NCBI GenBank assembly: GCA_949361645.1
Contig: OX442426.1
Location: 5,135,327-5,199,326, forward strand
Source of the DNA: Spongilla lacustris
Lineage: Eukaryota > Porifera > Demospongiae > Spongillida > Spongillidae
DNA: 64,000 nt
Direction of reading: 5' to 3'
A program made the position numbers and the translations under genes. Under the pieces are notes generated by a model. It was not told the DNA's origin and ran no database searches. It saw only the letters and a list, made by a program, of their open reading frames with translations. Positions 36,416 through 48,100 of the stretch are shown here, in pieces. How positions within the stretch are numbered: the first letter of the stretch is position 1; every line of letters begins with the position of its first letter.

Positions 36416-36716
36416 ACAGATGAAACACACCCATTTAAAATCCACATAAGCCTGGGAAAAAGAACTTAAGTTCAACTGATCCATGCAATCTCTCTATGGA
36501 ATAACATGAAAAAAAAATGGCGCGCGCTTCGCGCGCGCCCCTCCCCTCATCAATTATTCATGTCGGACCCCCCCCCCCCTCGCCGAATTCCTGGATCCGC
36601 TTCGCGCGCGCCATTTTTTTTTCATGTTATTCCATAGAGAGATTGCATGGATCAGTTGAACTTAAGTTCTTTTTCCCAGGCTTATGTGGATTTTAAATGG
36701 GTGTGTTTCATCTGTC
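36415..36716. repeat. Perfect 116-bp inverted repeat (palindrome with short loop)
   Basis: The left arm begins GACAGATGAAACACACCC at 36415 and the right arm ends GGGTGTGTTTCATCTGTC at 36716. Reading inward, every base I compared matches through ATTCCATAGAGAGATTGC and ATGGCGCGCGC, including equal runs of nine A or T. The loop of about 70 bp holds GCGCGC, a C run and CCTGGATCCGC. Confidence 0.85.
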
Positions 36717-37033
36717 AGTTTCGTCAGATTTGTACGTCCGCTTAGTTATATTATTACTTCGATACTTGAGCCACTTAAAATTTGCATCATACTCAGATAA
36801 CCTACTTCAAGCAATGAAAAGTATTCTATTTCGTCCCCTGTACATCAGCTGCATAAATCTTCAGCGGACCTATATACCCTGCAGTTTGAAAACCATGCAC
36901 CTAGCTCTTGGCACGTATAAATGCTGGTCAAGTGAGCATAGAAAAAAATCGCGGGAATCACATAGGCGCCGCATGCAATTTTACGCGTCACCAGAGATAG
37001 TATATATATCGTCTCTATGTCACTAGCTGTCGC

Positions 37034-37084
37034 GTGTACGAAAAACTACGAACGATGTCATTGTATGAAGTTAAATCAGCCGGC

Positions 37085-37136
<52 letters not shown>

Positions 37137-37340
37137 AGGTTAAATTTCGTAATTTACCTTCCGACGCCTATATGACTGACGCGATATACGAAGAATGCAA
37201 AGCGACGCTTTTAACGACGCGTCGTCGAAGAACAATACACCGAAGCACGAAGCAGCATGCACCTTTATGCGCACGTGACTGGGGTATTAATAGTAATTAT
37301 ATTCATCATGGGTCCTGAGGGGGGGGGGGGTCCGGACCCC
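37034..37340. repeat. 51-nt poly-C tract and flank
   Basis: Positions 37086-37136 are C without interruption, the longest homopolymer in the window. The open frame through it merely reads proline. No gene is supported. Confidence 0.6.
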
Positions 37341-37369
37341 CATGACCCCCTCGCTGGATCCGCCCTTGG

Positions 37370-38000
37370 CCTTCGGCCGATTCAACGAGCGGGGGGGGGG
37401 GGGGGGGGGGGGGGGGCTGTCCGCGTAAAACTGCGTGCAAAAAAAATGTATTTTGGACAAAAGGGCCTCGGGCCGGAACGAATACACTAAGCAACATATT
37501 ACTGAGCACTCCTGGCAGAGAAAAAAATTAGGGGAACAAGTAAATCAAAAACTTCTCTATCGAGAAAGTGATTGGTGGGATATGGATGTAGGATTATTGG
37601 TGGTACATAAAGCAAGGAAACAAGGTACTGATTGCAACGAATACACTAAGCCGTATATTATATTAAACTCTTCTGGCAGAGACAAAAAAAAAATAGGGGA
37701 ACAAGTAAATCAAAAACTTTCTCTATCGAGAAAGTGATTGGTGGGATGTAGGATTGGTGGTGCAAAAAGCAAGGAAACAAGGTACAGTCTGTTAAAGTGA
37801 GGTTTGGTAGGATCCTACAACTATAACAGTCCTACATTTGCAAATAGGCTTCTTCATTTGCAAATTCAGGACTGTGAGTTGTAGGATCCTACCAAACCTC
37901 ACTTTAACATACCGTACCTTGTTTCCTTGCTTTTTGCACCACTAATCCTACATCCCACCAATCACTTTCTCCATAGAGAAGTTTTTGATTTACTTGTTAT
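37370..38000. mobile_element. Direct repeat unit 2 and palindromic MITE, copy 1
   Basis: After the second TTCGGCCGATTCAACGAGCG/poly-G unit, AACGAATACACTAAGC begins a MITE-like series at 37477. It repeats, partly, at 37637. The inner part is a long palindrome: TCAAAAACTTTCTCTATCGA, TTGGTAGGATCCTACAAC and AGTCCTACATTTGCAAAT, then the reverse series to TTTTTGATTTACTTGTT near 38000. A second copy lies at 55370-55735 with its central loop in the opposite orientation. Confidence 0.75.
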
Positions 38001-38199
38001 ATCTATAGCTGATCGCAGCCTGCATTTATTTGAAGCCGCGAGGTTTAGACCATACCGATAAATGTTTTTTGTACTGCTTTTAATTAACTCTCCAAACAAA
38101 TACAGTTTGTTGAATTAGAACTATAAAAACCGATAGGAAATTTAAAAAAAAGTTTCTTATGCACGCGCCAACGTTTGCACTCGTGTCTTTTTTCTGTAC

Positions 38200-38740
38200 T
38201 TAGTATTCGTGCTGTTTCATGTTAGACTTGCTTGGTCCATGATGATGGAGGAAGGTTACAGTTACTTCCTGTAATCCAGGATCTGTTTTCAAAACATAGC
38301 CAACCCACCAAGCACTGTCATGTATCACTGCCACGTAGCCTTTAGCTTCTTGAATGCTCACAGCGCTGCATAAAGACAACGTGTCTACAGTCTCAGTGCG
38401 GCAAACACTGCTTGTACTGTATTCCTTCACCTGTAGGGTCCTAGTTGTCAGCGGCAAGAAACAGGGCAGTTTTTGTGTTCCAGCAATTGTTTTGGCTTTT
38501 GACAGCCTTTCGCTTAGTAGACTCTGTTCCTCACCCCAGTCTTGGCTTGTCGAGTCAAGTTCAGTCAGTCAATTTAGACTGACTGAACAGTTGTAAAGTG
38601 TACTCGCTGCAAACTGGCTTTGGCAACTTCTCTCTTCACAGTTTCCACACACCATCAGGTGGCCCCTTTCCATGGCTTGTTGCAAAGAAATGCCACTCTG
38701 CAACTAATCCAAATGAATGTCTTCATAGTGGTGGCACAAA
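38200..38740 (-). pseudogene. Transposon-associated ORF remnant (HGKGP / VGYV-type domain)
   Basis: On the minus strand, 38700-38640 reads FFATSHGKGPPDGV and, after a frame change, REVAKASLQ. From 38582 to 38200 one frame is open: DSTSQDWGEEQSLL, KAKTIAGTQKLPCFLPL, GYVAVIHDSAWWVGYV and VTVTFLHHHGPSKS. These blocks recur in invertebrate transposon-related proteins I have seen annotated only as uncharacterised. Only the C-terminal part remains and a frameshift is present. Confidence 0.5.
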
Positions 38741-39299
38741 TGGATCATATCCAGAAATGGCCCATACATAGGCGGTCATCTTGCTTTTTATTTCAAATTG
38801 AATTTAAAACACTTGTAAAATGTCCTATAAATCGGTCTGATCATGACATATGTACTTCAAAAAAATATTCCATTAACCATTCTTGAAATTGGAGGAGAAG
38901 GATGGAGCCGATTGAGGATGGAGCTGGGCTTCCATACCTGCCAGAATGAATTTCAGCACCGCTTCTCATGTTTCTTTTGTATATAATATATATTTAGTAG
39001 CTTCTGTAGTAGTTTGTGTGTGTTTTGTGTGTTATTTTCTTGAACTAAAATCAAGGGGAAAAAATTAATTTCTACCGCGCATAATTTATTCATCAAAATG
39101 TCATTGCGTAATGCCTTGCGTCATCTGCCAGAATTATTCAACTGATATTGATATTAAAAGAAGATAGAACTTAACTATACCAATACATGTATTAAAACGT
39201 TCTAAATTAGCCAATCTGTTCACACTTAATTTACACAATTATTCATCGATACCGATTGTAAACACGCCAAAATTCATTGACAAATTGGGGTTTGCTTCC

Positions 39300-39465
39300 G
39301 CCAATACGCGAAGGTCGGGCTACGCCCAACTAAGAGTTACGAAGTAACTCTCAATAGTTGACACGCGCCAAAATCATTACTGTTATACTTATTGTTAATA
39401 GTTTCATGACGTTAATTGCGCATTTGTTGGGCGAAGGTCGGGCTACGCCCAACTAGTTGCGCATG
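39300..39465. repeat. Repeated hairpin GTCGGGCTACGCCCAACT
   Basis: The block CGAAGGTCGGGCTACGCCCAACT occurs at about 39310 and 39433. Each copy can form the short stem GGGC/GCCC, and the first is followed by AGAGTTACGAAGTAACTCTC, another perfect stem. The stretch 38740-40039 otherwise holds no recognisable gene. Confidence 0.45.
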
Positions 39466-40039
39466 TCACGGGTGTTTCAGAGTGGACATTTAGAATAATT
39501 ATCAACAACTTGGTTTTTATATATGCTTTGCGATGGAATTCCATAACAGTTAGCTTACAAAACATTGCAGGGTGTGCGGTGGGAGGTTGGTGGTGGCAAA
39601 TATGTCAAAAAGAAGCATATACAACTCCATATTTTACAAAAAGGAGAATAAACTAGCTTTTGGTATCAATGATCATATCGAGATCCACCCATAATCGTTC
39701 TGCAAACCGTGTAAGCTAAGGGGAGGGTGTTAAATGCTTTGAGGCAGAAAAAGCTAATACCATTTAAAAGTTTGGTCATGCCCTGCAAGTGGAAAGCCCA
39801 TACTATAGACAAGTGTGAAGTGAGTGAGGAGCAAATTATAATTGCATGATCACATTTAGGTTTGCCAGCATTTTGAGGTGCTGGTGAAAGGAAGTACGAA
39901 GAAAAAAAAGTGACAAAACAAACTGCCAAATGTCAAGTGAATCACTACAGTCATTATTTACACATATTAGGTACATTGCACCAGTTTTGATTTCAACCAG
40001 TGTCCAGCCAGCTGCTACACAATCAGTTTCTGCCATCAA

Positions 40040-41547
40040 CTATCTAAAGCGTCCACTCTGCCTTTGTATTCTGCACAGACCAGTAGAGCTACCGTGCCAA
40101 AGTCTTGTCTGTGCAGAATGACATTGTCGGCAAACAACACGTTCCTGTTGCCATGACAACTCACCTTTAACTGCTGCCAGCATAAATGCAGCTCCTGATG
40201 TCTTCTTGTCCCTCCTAAGTGATGTATTGCATCAATGCAACTCATGTAAAACAGAGGAGCGTACCTCTCACATGTTTGCAACACCATCTCCTCCATGTGG
40301 TACTGAGGTAAATGTACCATCTGTAATTTAAAATTCAAAGAATGAAAGCCCAGAGCCCAAATGTTTTGCAGATTCCAACTGGGGGGGGGGGGGGGGGGGG
40401 GGGGGGGGAGGGGGGAATTTGTACAGCAATAATAATTACATGAACTACTCACCATCATTCCAGCCAATAACTCTTGTAAGCATTACAAAAGGTCAAGGCT
40501 GAAGTTAAGCATCAAAGCCGGTGAACTTTGAGTTGTCACCTTCAACAAGTGAGGTATACAAAATGTGGCCCAGCAGTATCTTGTTCTCCTCATGGATGCT
40601 CAGCAGGTTGCAGACACATTTGAAGGGGCATTTGGAGCATGCCACTCCATCCATGACCAATGTTTTGTAACTGACAGATGAGAAATGTGGAGAGAGTTAG
40701 GATATAGCAACATGACGTCATAGCTGTGGATGGGTATTAACTATGTGATTATTTTTCGCTATTGTTTCCATTCTGAACTACTTTAGAACCAATTTCCCCA
40801 TGGCCAATGAAAATATCTCACCCAAAATGCACCTATTAGAGGAGCACACAGTTGAGTGGGTGAGAAGATACAACTTATGATTTGGCATGCTGGGTGAACA
40901 AGGTGCTGAATCAATTCACCGGCGATTCAACGCACTGAACACCAACTACAGTTCAATTAGCATTTCAACGCACTGAACACAATCTACAGTACGGTGTATC
41001 GTCAAAGAGCGCTTGATAAGTATTGCTCCTGACTCAATCCGTGCTCAGCCACCACCCACAAAGAGAGCAAAACGTACGCCGGCCAAAACACGTTGCTGCT
41101 TCATAGCATAGTGGATTTATACCGGACCGGTATTCACGTACATGTAGGCCTACACTCCCTCCATACATGCGCGCAGCACACACTTGACAATGTTTGCACG
41201 TTACTTTTTGAAGCATGCAAATCGCGTCTCAGAAAATAAATACCATAAAAAGAAAGCTCGATCTATTTACAATACCTTTGTAAAAGTCGTTTCTCAACTG
41301 GAAGTGCGCACGTTGGGGACTAACTAGTTTTGAAAACCTACCTCCGCGTAAGTAGGCTGCTTTTGAACGACACTTCTCCAGAGCGTAACATTTCTTGATG
41401 CCCAAACACACCTTGTTCAGTAGAGCACAGTTTCATCTTCAACAATACCTCGTCTAAAAGGTCACCACGTGTTCCATTCAGTAACTGTACAGCGAATTCC
41501 AACGGGTACAAATCATTACAACCGTTGCTAGGTGAGATAATTGCCAT
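40040..41547 (-). CDS. Uncharacterised small protein, five exons (193 aa)
   Basis: Five minus-strand exons join in frame: 41547-41342, 40670-40540, 40472-40453, 40320-40165 and 40108-40040, total 582 nt. Each boundary has AG/GT-type signals (for example CGGAG/GTAGG, TGTCAG/T, TTAAAG/GTGAGT), and phases fit throughout. Start: ATG at 41547 (MAIISPSNGCNDLYPLEF). Exon 2 carries a Cys cluster (CSKCPFKCVC). Exon 4 is helical-looking (MVHLPQYHMEEMVLQTCERY). The C-terminus is Arg-rich. No signal peptide or membrane segment is seen. I do not recognise the family. Exon 3 is a 20-nt microexon and intron 3 carries a 28-nt poly-G tract. The consistent phases over five exons argue that it is real, but expression is unproven. 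Confidence 0.6.
40453..40472 (-). other. 20-nt microexon
   Basis: The sequence AG/TTATTGGCTGGAATGATG is bounded by CTTACAAG upstream and GTGAGT downstream on the minus strand. Without it the flanking exons would not be in phase; with it the 193-codon frame is continuous. Confidence 0.5.
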
Positions 41548-41627
41548 TTCAAAATTTCGGGGCGTAGGTCAGAATGTCCACCAATTCAATGGATTGAAAC
41601 ACCCGTGATGTGGATATAAAAATAATA

Positions 41628-41810
41628 ATGTCAACTCGCGCCTGATAGGGTCTACGGCATGAATAACATATAAATACGTGATGTCAACTCGCGCCTGATA
41701 GGGTCTACGGCATGAATAACATATAAATACGTGACTACGTAGCACATACAAGCCTACGCACATACAAACGCAAGCCTACGCACATACAAGCCTACGCAAG
41801 TAATGATATT
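41628..41810. repeat. Short tandem duplications
   Basis: A unit of about 52 bp containing GTCAACTCGCGCCTGATAGG and CATGAATAACATATAAATAC occurs twice. Then GCACATACAAGCCTAC recurs three times. The rest of 41811-42750 holds one poly-G tract near 42423 and no gene I can support. Confidence 0.6.
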
Positions 41811-42753
41811 CTAGCTCACTCGGTTATTCAAGGTAGATCAAGATTCAGAGCCATAAGGTAAGCTATACTTTGACGTTTAGTATACATTGTACATGTATAT
41901 GAGCTTGCCGGCCGCTAGAGATAGGCCCCAATCAATTTTCTATATAAGACCCACTTGGGTAAAAGGAGTTTTGATCGATTTGCATGGTTTCCGGCCATAG
42001 CAAACTTCTGGTGTCCAGGTGGAAGTGGATAACAATGTCGCCTCCAGTCATATATCCCAGCTGACCTTATGGTTCCAAACTGGGTCTTAATAATTGGGCA
42101 AGCCAACACCTTTTGACCTGTTGGTAACATCCCCGCGCCGCTTAAAGCCCACACTTCCTGCACGCACCACTGGGCAGAGAAAACACTGTTCAAATGACGC
42201 CGAACTGATGTAATGAACCTGCATTCATTCATTGGCTGGGCCGTGTATATATAACATCTAGCCGGCGTAGATTTTGGTGTCTATCTCCCAGCTAGCTTCC
42301 CGATAAGCCCCTTACTCTTCCAAGGCAAAGTCCGTGATGAAATATACGGGCGGCTGAACCTTCACCTAGTAGGAGCTAATGCCAGGCCCGGCGCATGCAC
42401 ACACAGGGCCGCCGAGAAAGGGTGGGGGGGGGGGGGGGGGGGAGCCAGTTGTTGTTTTGTTTTGATCATATGCGCATGCATGCAATACACATTGTTTACG
42501 TATATGCGTTCCGTGCAGTAAAATCATGCCTGTAGCATATACACTTTTTCAAATATAATCAGACACACTATACCGGTTTCTGTAGCACGGGCAGAGCGCT
42601 CATTTATAGTACATTGGCACGAGTGCTAAGATCCACATAGATTGACAAGCTTGCATGGGAGTTTTGGCAGTATAGAGACACATCTAGCTAAGGCTATAAA
42701 TTATAGGTTGCTGTTATTAGCATTCTTTCAGACAGTGTGACGGATCATGGACG

Positions 42754-43400
42754 GATTAATGTATATCTGCGCAAGTATCATGCATATTACCCTGCATGGG
42801 AAACATGAATGCAGTGATGCACTACTGCTGCAAACGTTGAAACAATGTCATACATATATGCTGTTCAACGTCTATAGCTTTACTAGAGTGCAGGTATGCC
42901 AAATTTGCGTTACCCTTGGGCAGCGTTCGTCCCACGATCATTATCACCGAGAAAAAAAATTGATGTATATGTAGGCCTATATATAGTATATCTATAGCTG
43001 GGCAAGCGGTACACACCGGCATAATTTCGCCGCCTGAACTAAAGGCAAATGAATTGTTAAAAAATAATTATAATCTAACCAATAAGACCAAAGCTAAAGC
43101 GAACAATATAAATAGTTTAAAAATATATAGTAACACCGGTATAATTTCGCCGCGTGAACTAATGGCAAATGAATAAGACCAATACGACCAAAGCGATATT
43201 TGCCCCCCCCCCCCCCCCCCCCCAGCTGTACATGTGTATGTCCCAATGGGGGCTATCATGGACATGGGGCCCGTAAGGACCATTTAGGACTCTCGACCGG
43301 CCCTGGGTGCACACGGCCTCAAAATAGGCGCGTGTCTAACTATGTGGGAGCTCGAGTGTCTGATATAGGCGTATCCAACTACAGCGAGATATCGATGTAA
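42754..43400. repeat. Left part of segmental duplication, copy B
   Basis: This is the counterpart of positions 1-345, in the same orientation. A poly-C tract (43203-43223) has been added. A further shared block is at 43610-43685 (TAATCTAGTTGCACGTATCT), matching 2256-2322. About 1.7 kb present in copy A, including the OTU remnant, is missing here. Confidence 0.8.
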
Positions 43401-43689
43401 CTGTAAGTTCGCCTGTCACGATCCCCGTATTGTGGTAAAAGTTCAAAATAGTTATCATTTGCTAGTGTATAACATTTCCAAGTCTCGGTCCCTCACCGCA
43501 TGGGACATCCTGGCACATCCATTACTGTTGTAACTTGCACTGTATGCGCGTATAAACAATATTGTTTAGAGGCCTCTTGGCCACGGTTTCTTTTGCGTAG
43601 TTGTCTGAAACTGTAGGTACATATATAGTTTTGACATTTTGTGCATATGTGTAATCTAGTTGCACGTATCTAATGCACTCTTCTAATAC

Positions 43690-44760
43690 ACTCCTTTTTT
43701 ACACCTATCAGGGGTACGCAGCTTTAGTGCTGCAGGGTATGACAAAGACTAGGGGGATGATTTATCCATGCTCAGCTATGTTGCCACTTATCCAATCCCT
43801 GTGCATCCCATCCACCTGGATCCAGAACTGGTATACATGTGGCTCCTCTTGTGCATCAAAACTTCCTCATTTGTTCAAATGGTTTTAATCTTTATGTGAT
43901 TTGGGATCCAAATATGGCTACTATCCAGAACCAAAGAAGACAGTTCTCCAACAATCGTGTATAAAAAGCTATAAGGAAATCTTGGGCTTTAGTGTGGAGG
44001 AAGGGCATCATTTCCAGGGACATTTTATAGTAGACGCTGATAGCACAAGCCAGTTTGTATCAAAGAATGGACTCAAATATCATCACACTGAGCAAAACTG
44101 CTAAAATGTACCCTCAGGCTGCTTTTGCTGCCATGTCAAAATCCTTTCAATTTGAGTGGACCTTACATATAAAGAAAAATCAAACCGTACAACGTTCAAT
44201 CAATTTATATTTGTCTGCAACAGAATTCTGAGATGCACTAGAGACCTTTACTTAACATGTGGATGAGGTGTTGTATTTAATCTTGAGCATGTCTAAAGAG
44301 AGGCTAGTTACCTACAGGCTGTAGCACCAGAATGAAGTAGGATGCATTGGGAGACCTGTATGGCCTCAATAATGTGCTAAACGAGCCAGTAGTGCAGTAG
44401 GCTAACACCAGGGATGGCACTCCTGCCTTGAATTCAGACATTAGTATCAGAGGGCTATAGTAACCTCAAACAGTATCATTGCTTGGTGTGCATGTTGTGG
44501 ACAGTAATGCACCAGTGTACATACATCATAACACATTTGCAGTATTCGCTCCACAGCAGAACAGGAGAATTAAGAAAAGAATACAATTGCACTGCTCAAG
44601 TATGCTTGGCATCCTTCACATCTTTTGTGGTATCCACTGTCTTACTTGAATGACTCACCTGAAGAAGTAGTACAATATGGGATAAACCTATTGGGCTCTC
44701 TTTTGCTGACCTCAGAGCCACAAATCTTTATCTTCTTGTGTCTCGCACCAAGTGAAGGAA
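43690..44760 (+). pseudogene. Non-LTR retrotransposon ORF remnant (copy B)
   Basis: This is the paralogue of the 3290-4480 remnant. It shares MLPLIQSL, STWIQNWYT, GSKYGYYPE and the downstream LLGVHVVDSNAP region, with its own indels. It lacks a CATGTA hexamer present in copy A at the CACCTACATGTATCAGG site. It is not coding. Confidence 0.65.
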
Positions 44761-45143
44761 TGGAGTTCAGATATATGATGGTGTAGGGCCAATGACAGAG
44801 CTAACAAGCTTTGATACATTACTATAATGTACATACATGTATATCATTATAATCACTTATATGTTAAAACCGGCAGTGAAGTTTGAACCTCATCGTATAC
44901 CGTACCTGTATAATAATCACTGTGAATGACACACGCTTAGAAAAATTGCTTGTGCAATAACCTGATCAACAAGTGTGCATCATACCTCATCATTTATGCC
45001 TTTAAGTGTTTGTTAACACAAACTTGTATCTTTGTCATCATCACATACAGATATCTCAAACTGTGTGTAGGCTTCAGTGGCATATAAGTGGGTAGCATTA
45101 TAAATGTATGACAAATGTTTCCTTTTTTGTTGCAAACTACAGA

Positions 45144-48100
45144 ATGTGGATTAATCAATGCTCATTACTTATTGTGATTTCAGGTAAGTTTTATAATATA
45201 CGTACTGCCACGTGAGCACATACATTGCTTCTACTAACCTTTTTTTCCATCACAAGTACGCATACAAGGGATTCCTGCATGTTCATTTGGAAATAACCTC
45301 AATCAGCTTACACCCGCATTACGAAGTGGTCTTATTGTGAATACAGCAAATGTAGCACAGTGTCCCGGGAATGCTACCACATGGAACATGTGTTACTACG
45401 GTTCAAACACTGACTCGTCAAACACAGTGTACCTTGGTGTTTATAGGCCACCTTCCTCAGGCAGTAACAGTTACTACTTGGTCCCAGGATCACCTTCAAG
45501 CTATACAATATCAATACCTCAACCTTCACTCACCTACTCTTGCATCAATTTCCCAATACCGCAGTCTCAGCAGTACATGTTACAAAGTGGAGATGTCATT
45601 GCAGCATGTGTGCAACCATCAGGTAGTGGTCGTCTGGGTATAGTAGCCACCAGTGCTCCAAATCAAATACCAGTGATGAGTACTGTATGTGGACCACTAT
45701 CATCACCACTACCAATTACAGGGTCGGGATTCACACCACGCTCCATAGCTCTCCATGTATCACTTGGTATGTCATATTCCTGATGTGCACTTTACCATCC
45801 TTTAGTGATGTGTTCATTTAGATGTCAACGAGTGTGCAGTGAACAATGGAGGATGCAGCCAGACATGTGTGGACACTTCTGTTGGCTACAACTGTACCTG
45901 CTACCCAGGTTTTATACTTGCTTTGGATATGAGCAACTGCTCAGGTATGTACAAATAGAACATATGCTTTGTTGTATCATGACTTTTAACTTGCATTTAA
46001 TGAGTTTGTGTATCTCCAAAATCAGCTATCACATCAAGCACTGTTCCTGCAAGCACTGTTCCTACAAGCACTGTTCCTACAAGCACTGTTCCTACAAGCA
46101 CTGATCTTACAAGCACTGTTCCTACAAGCACTGTTCCTACAAGCACTGTTCCTACAAGCACTGTTCCTACAAGCACTGTTCCTACAAGCACTGTTCCTAC
46201 AAGCACTGTTGCTACAAGCTTTTCTGGTGAGGCACTTATAATATGTGTTGTGAATATCCTCAACTGGAAATAACATTTATGGTGTGACAGATTACACATG
46301 TGTACATGATGTTGCCATATTATCTGCTTTCTTTATGAGTAGCATAATAATGCTTTGTTCTTTTGCCCACAGCAGATCAATCAGCAGCCATAGCTGCCAG
46401 TGTGGTCACTGTCATTGTTTTGATAGCTGTGGTCATCACAGTGGTGGCAATTCTGCTTCTTTTGTATGTCAAGCGATCATCCGCCAAAGTGACCATTTCA
46501 GGAAGGGCACGAAACAATGCATTCGGTAACTAATGAAGGTGAAGGTTCATTAGATGGTTATGGTTACATAATTACATCTAAATGAAATTAAACTGCATTA
46601 TGACAATAGAAATGTATCGCACTGTACACTGCACAACTTGTAGTACTATAGCTCAGCTGTAGCCTGAAATATCACTTTCCAACCTTGGCAAATATGTTGC
46701 AGACAATGTTGCATATAGTGACAATGTGGTTCAAATGAATACATATGAAGGAGCCAGGGTAGATGAACCTGTGAAGGACTATGCTACTAGCAAAGTAAAG
46801 GGTCTGGTATGTTGCATTTTTTTTTTCATGTGCTTGTGCTTTACGAATATTGTACATCATTCAACTACATGCATGTAATAGCGACAGTCAAATGAAGTCC
46901 CCTATATAGCCAGCACCACATACAGCAGCCCTGGTCATAATGAATTGGTGAGTTGATAAAATGAGCATAAGACAAAGCTGTTTATGTTTCATACATGTTA
47001 TGTAACCATTGTTAATGTATGTGGCAATGCTGCCTACAGGCCTGCTCCTACAAAAGCTAAACCACAAATAACAAAACCTATACAAACGTTACAGTCCAGA
47101 CACTGTATATGTATATAAGGGAGACCTCTACAGGGAGATGAAGGGGGAGGAGGAGGGTGACTCAGCGATCAGTCACTGTAGTGCACAAGTCCCCCCGACC
47201 CACCTATCCTATACAACATTTCTTGCATGTCGTACAATTCATGATTTTCCACAGGCAGGCAGCACCCTCTGGGCATATACTTAAATAGCCACCTAACCAT
47301 GGCCAGTGTCATGCAGTGCTTGTTACTGATCCATGCTGGCTTGGTAGTAATCACCCACATGCCGGGGCAAACAATATAGTGCCTGGGAAGTACATACCAA
47401 TTCAGGAGAACTTGCTTGCCCCGGCAGGTGGGTGATTACTCCACCAAATCCACCAAACTGTTTTTTTCTGTGTTGATTGCCAGGAAAAGCATTAAGTAAT
47501 ATATATCCCATTGCTTAGATGCTTTCTGAGAACATATATGGAAATGATGATGAAGACCCTTACTGCATGCCTCCATCACAAGAGGAGGAACTGTATGGCC
47601 AATTGGAGCAGCAGAATACTTTGAAGATTCCAAGACATGAGATACAGTAAGTTATATATTTACATGTACATGTTTGGAAATGGTAGGGCAGCTATTGTTA
47701 GGTGTATGCATTGGCTTGTCCCACCAGTGCCATTCATACCAATAATTCAGGCAAACTGCATTGCATAAAATGTACATGTGTGTCTACTTGAGATACAATG
47801 CATCACTTGCAATTATCTGGTCTATCTGGTCTCACCACTACAAATATACACATCACAGTTCTACCTCAGCCATTGAAATAAACATCATTGAGAAAATCCA
47901 ATGTCAGATGTCACAAATACAAAAGGTACAAGTGTACATGCCCCTCTCTACCAGCTATGGGGCCTGGTCAAGCGCCATAGTAGTGGCAAAGCCCCAGTTG
48001 CTTCAAATGCATATGCATCACATCTTGGAAGATTGAATTGTTACTTCATGTACATTTATATATACTGCTGTATATATACACATGTACATATAATTATCAC

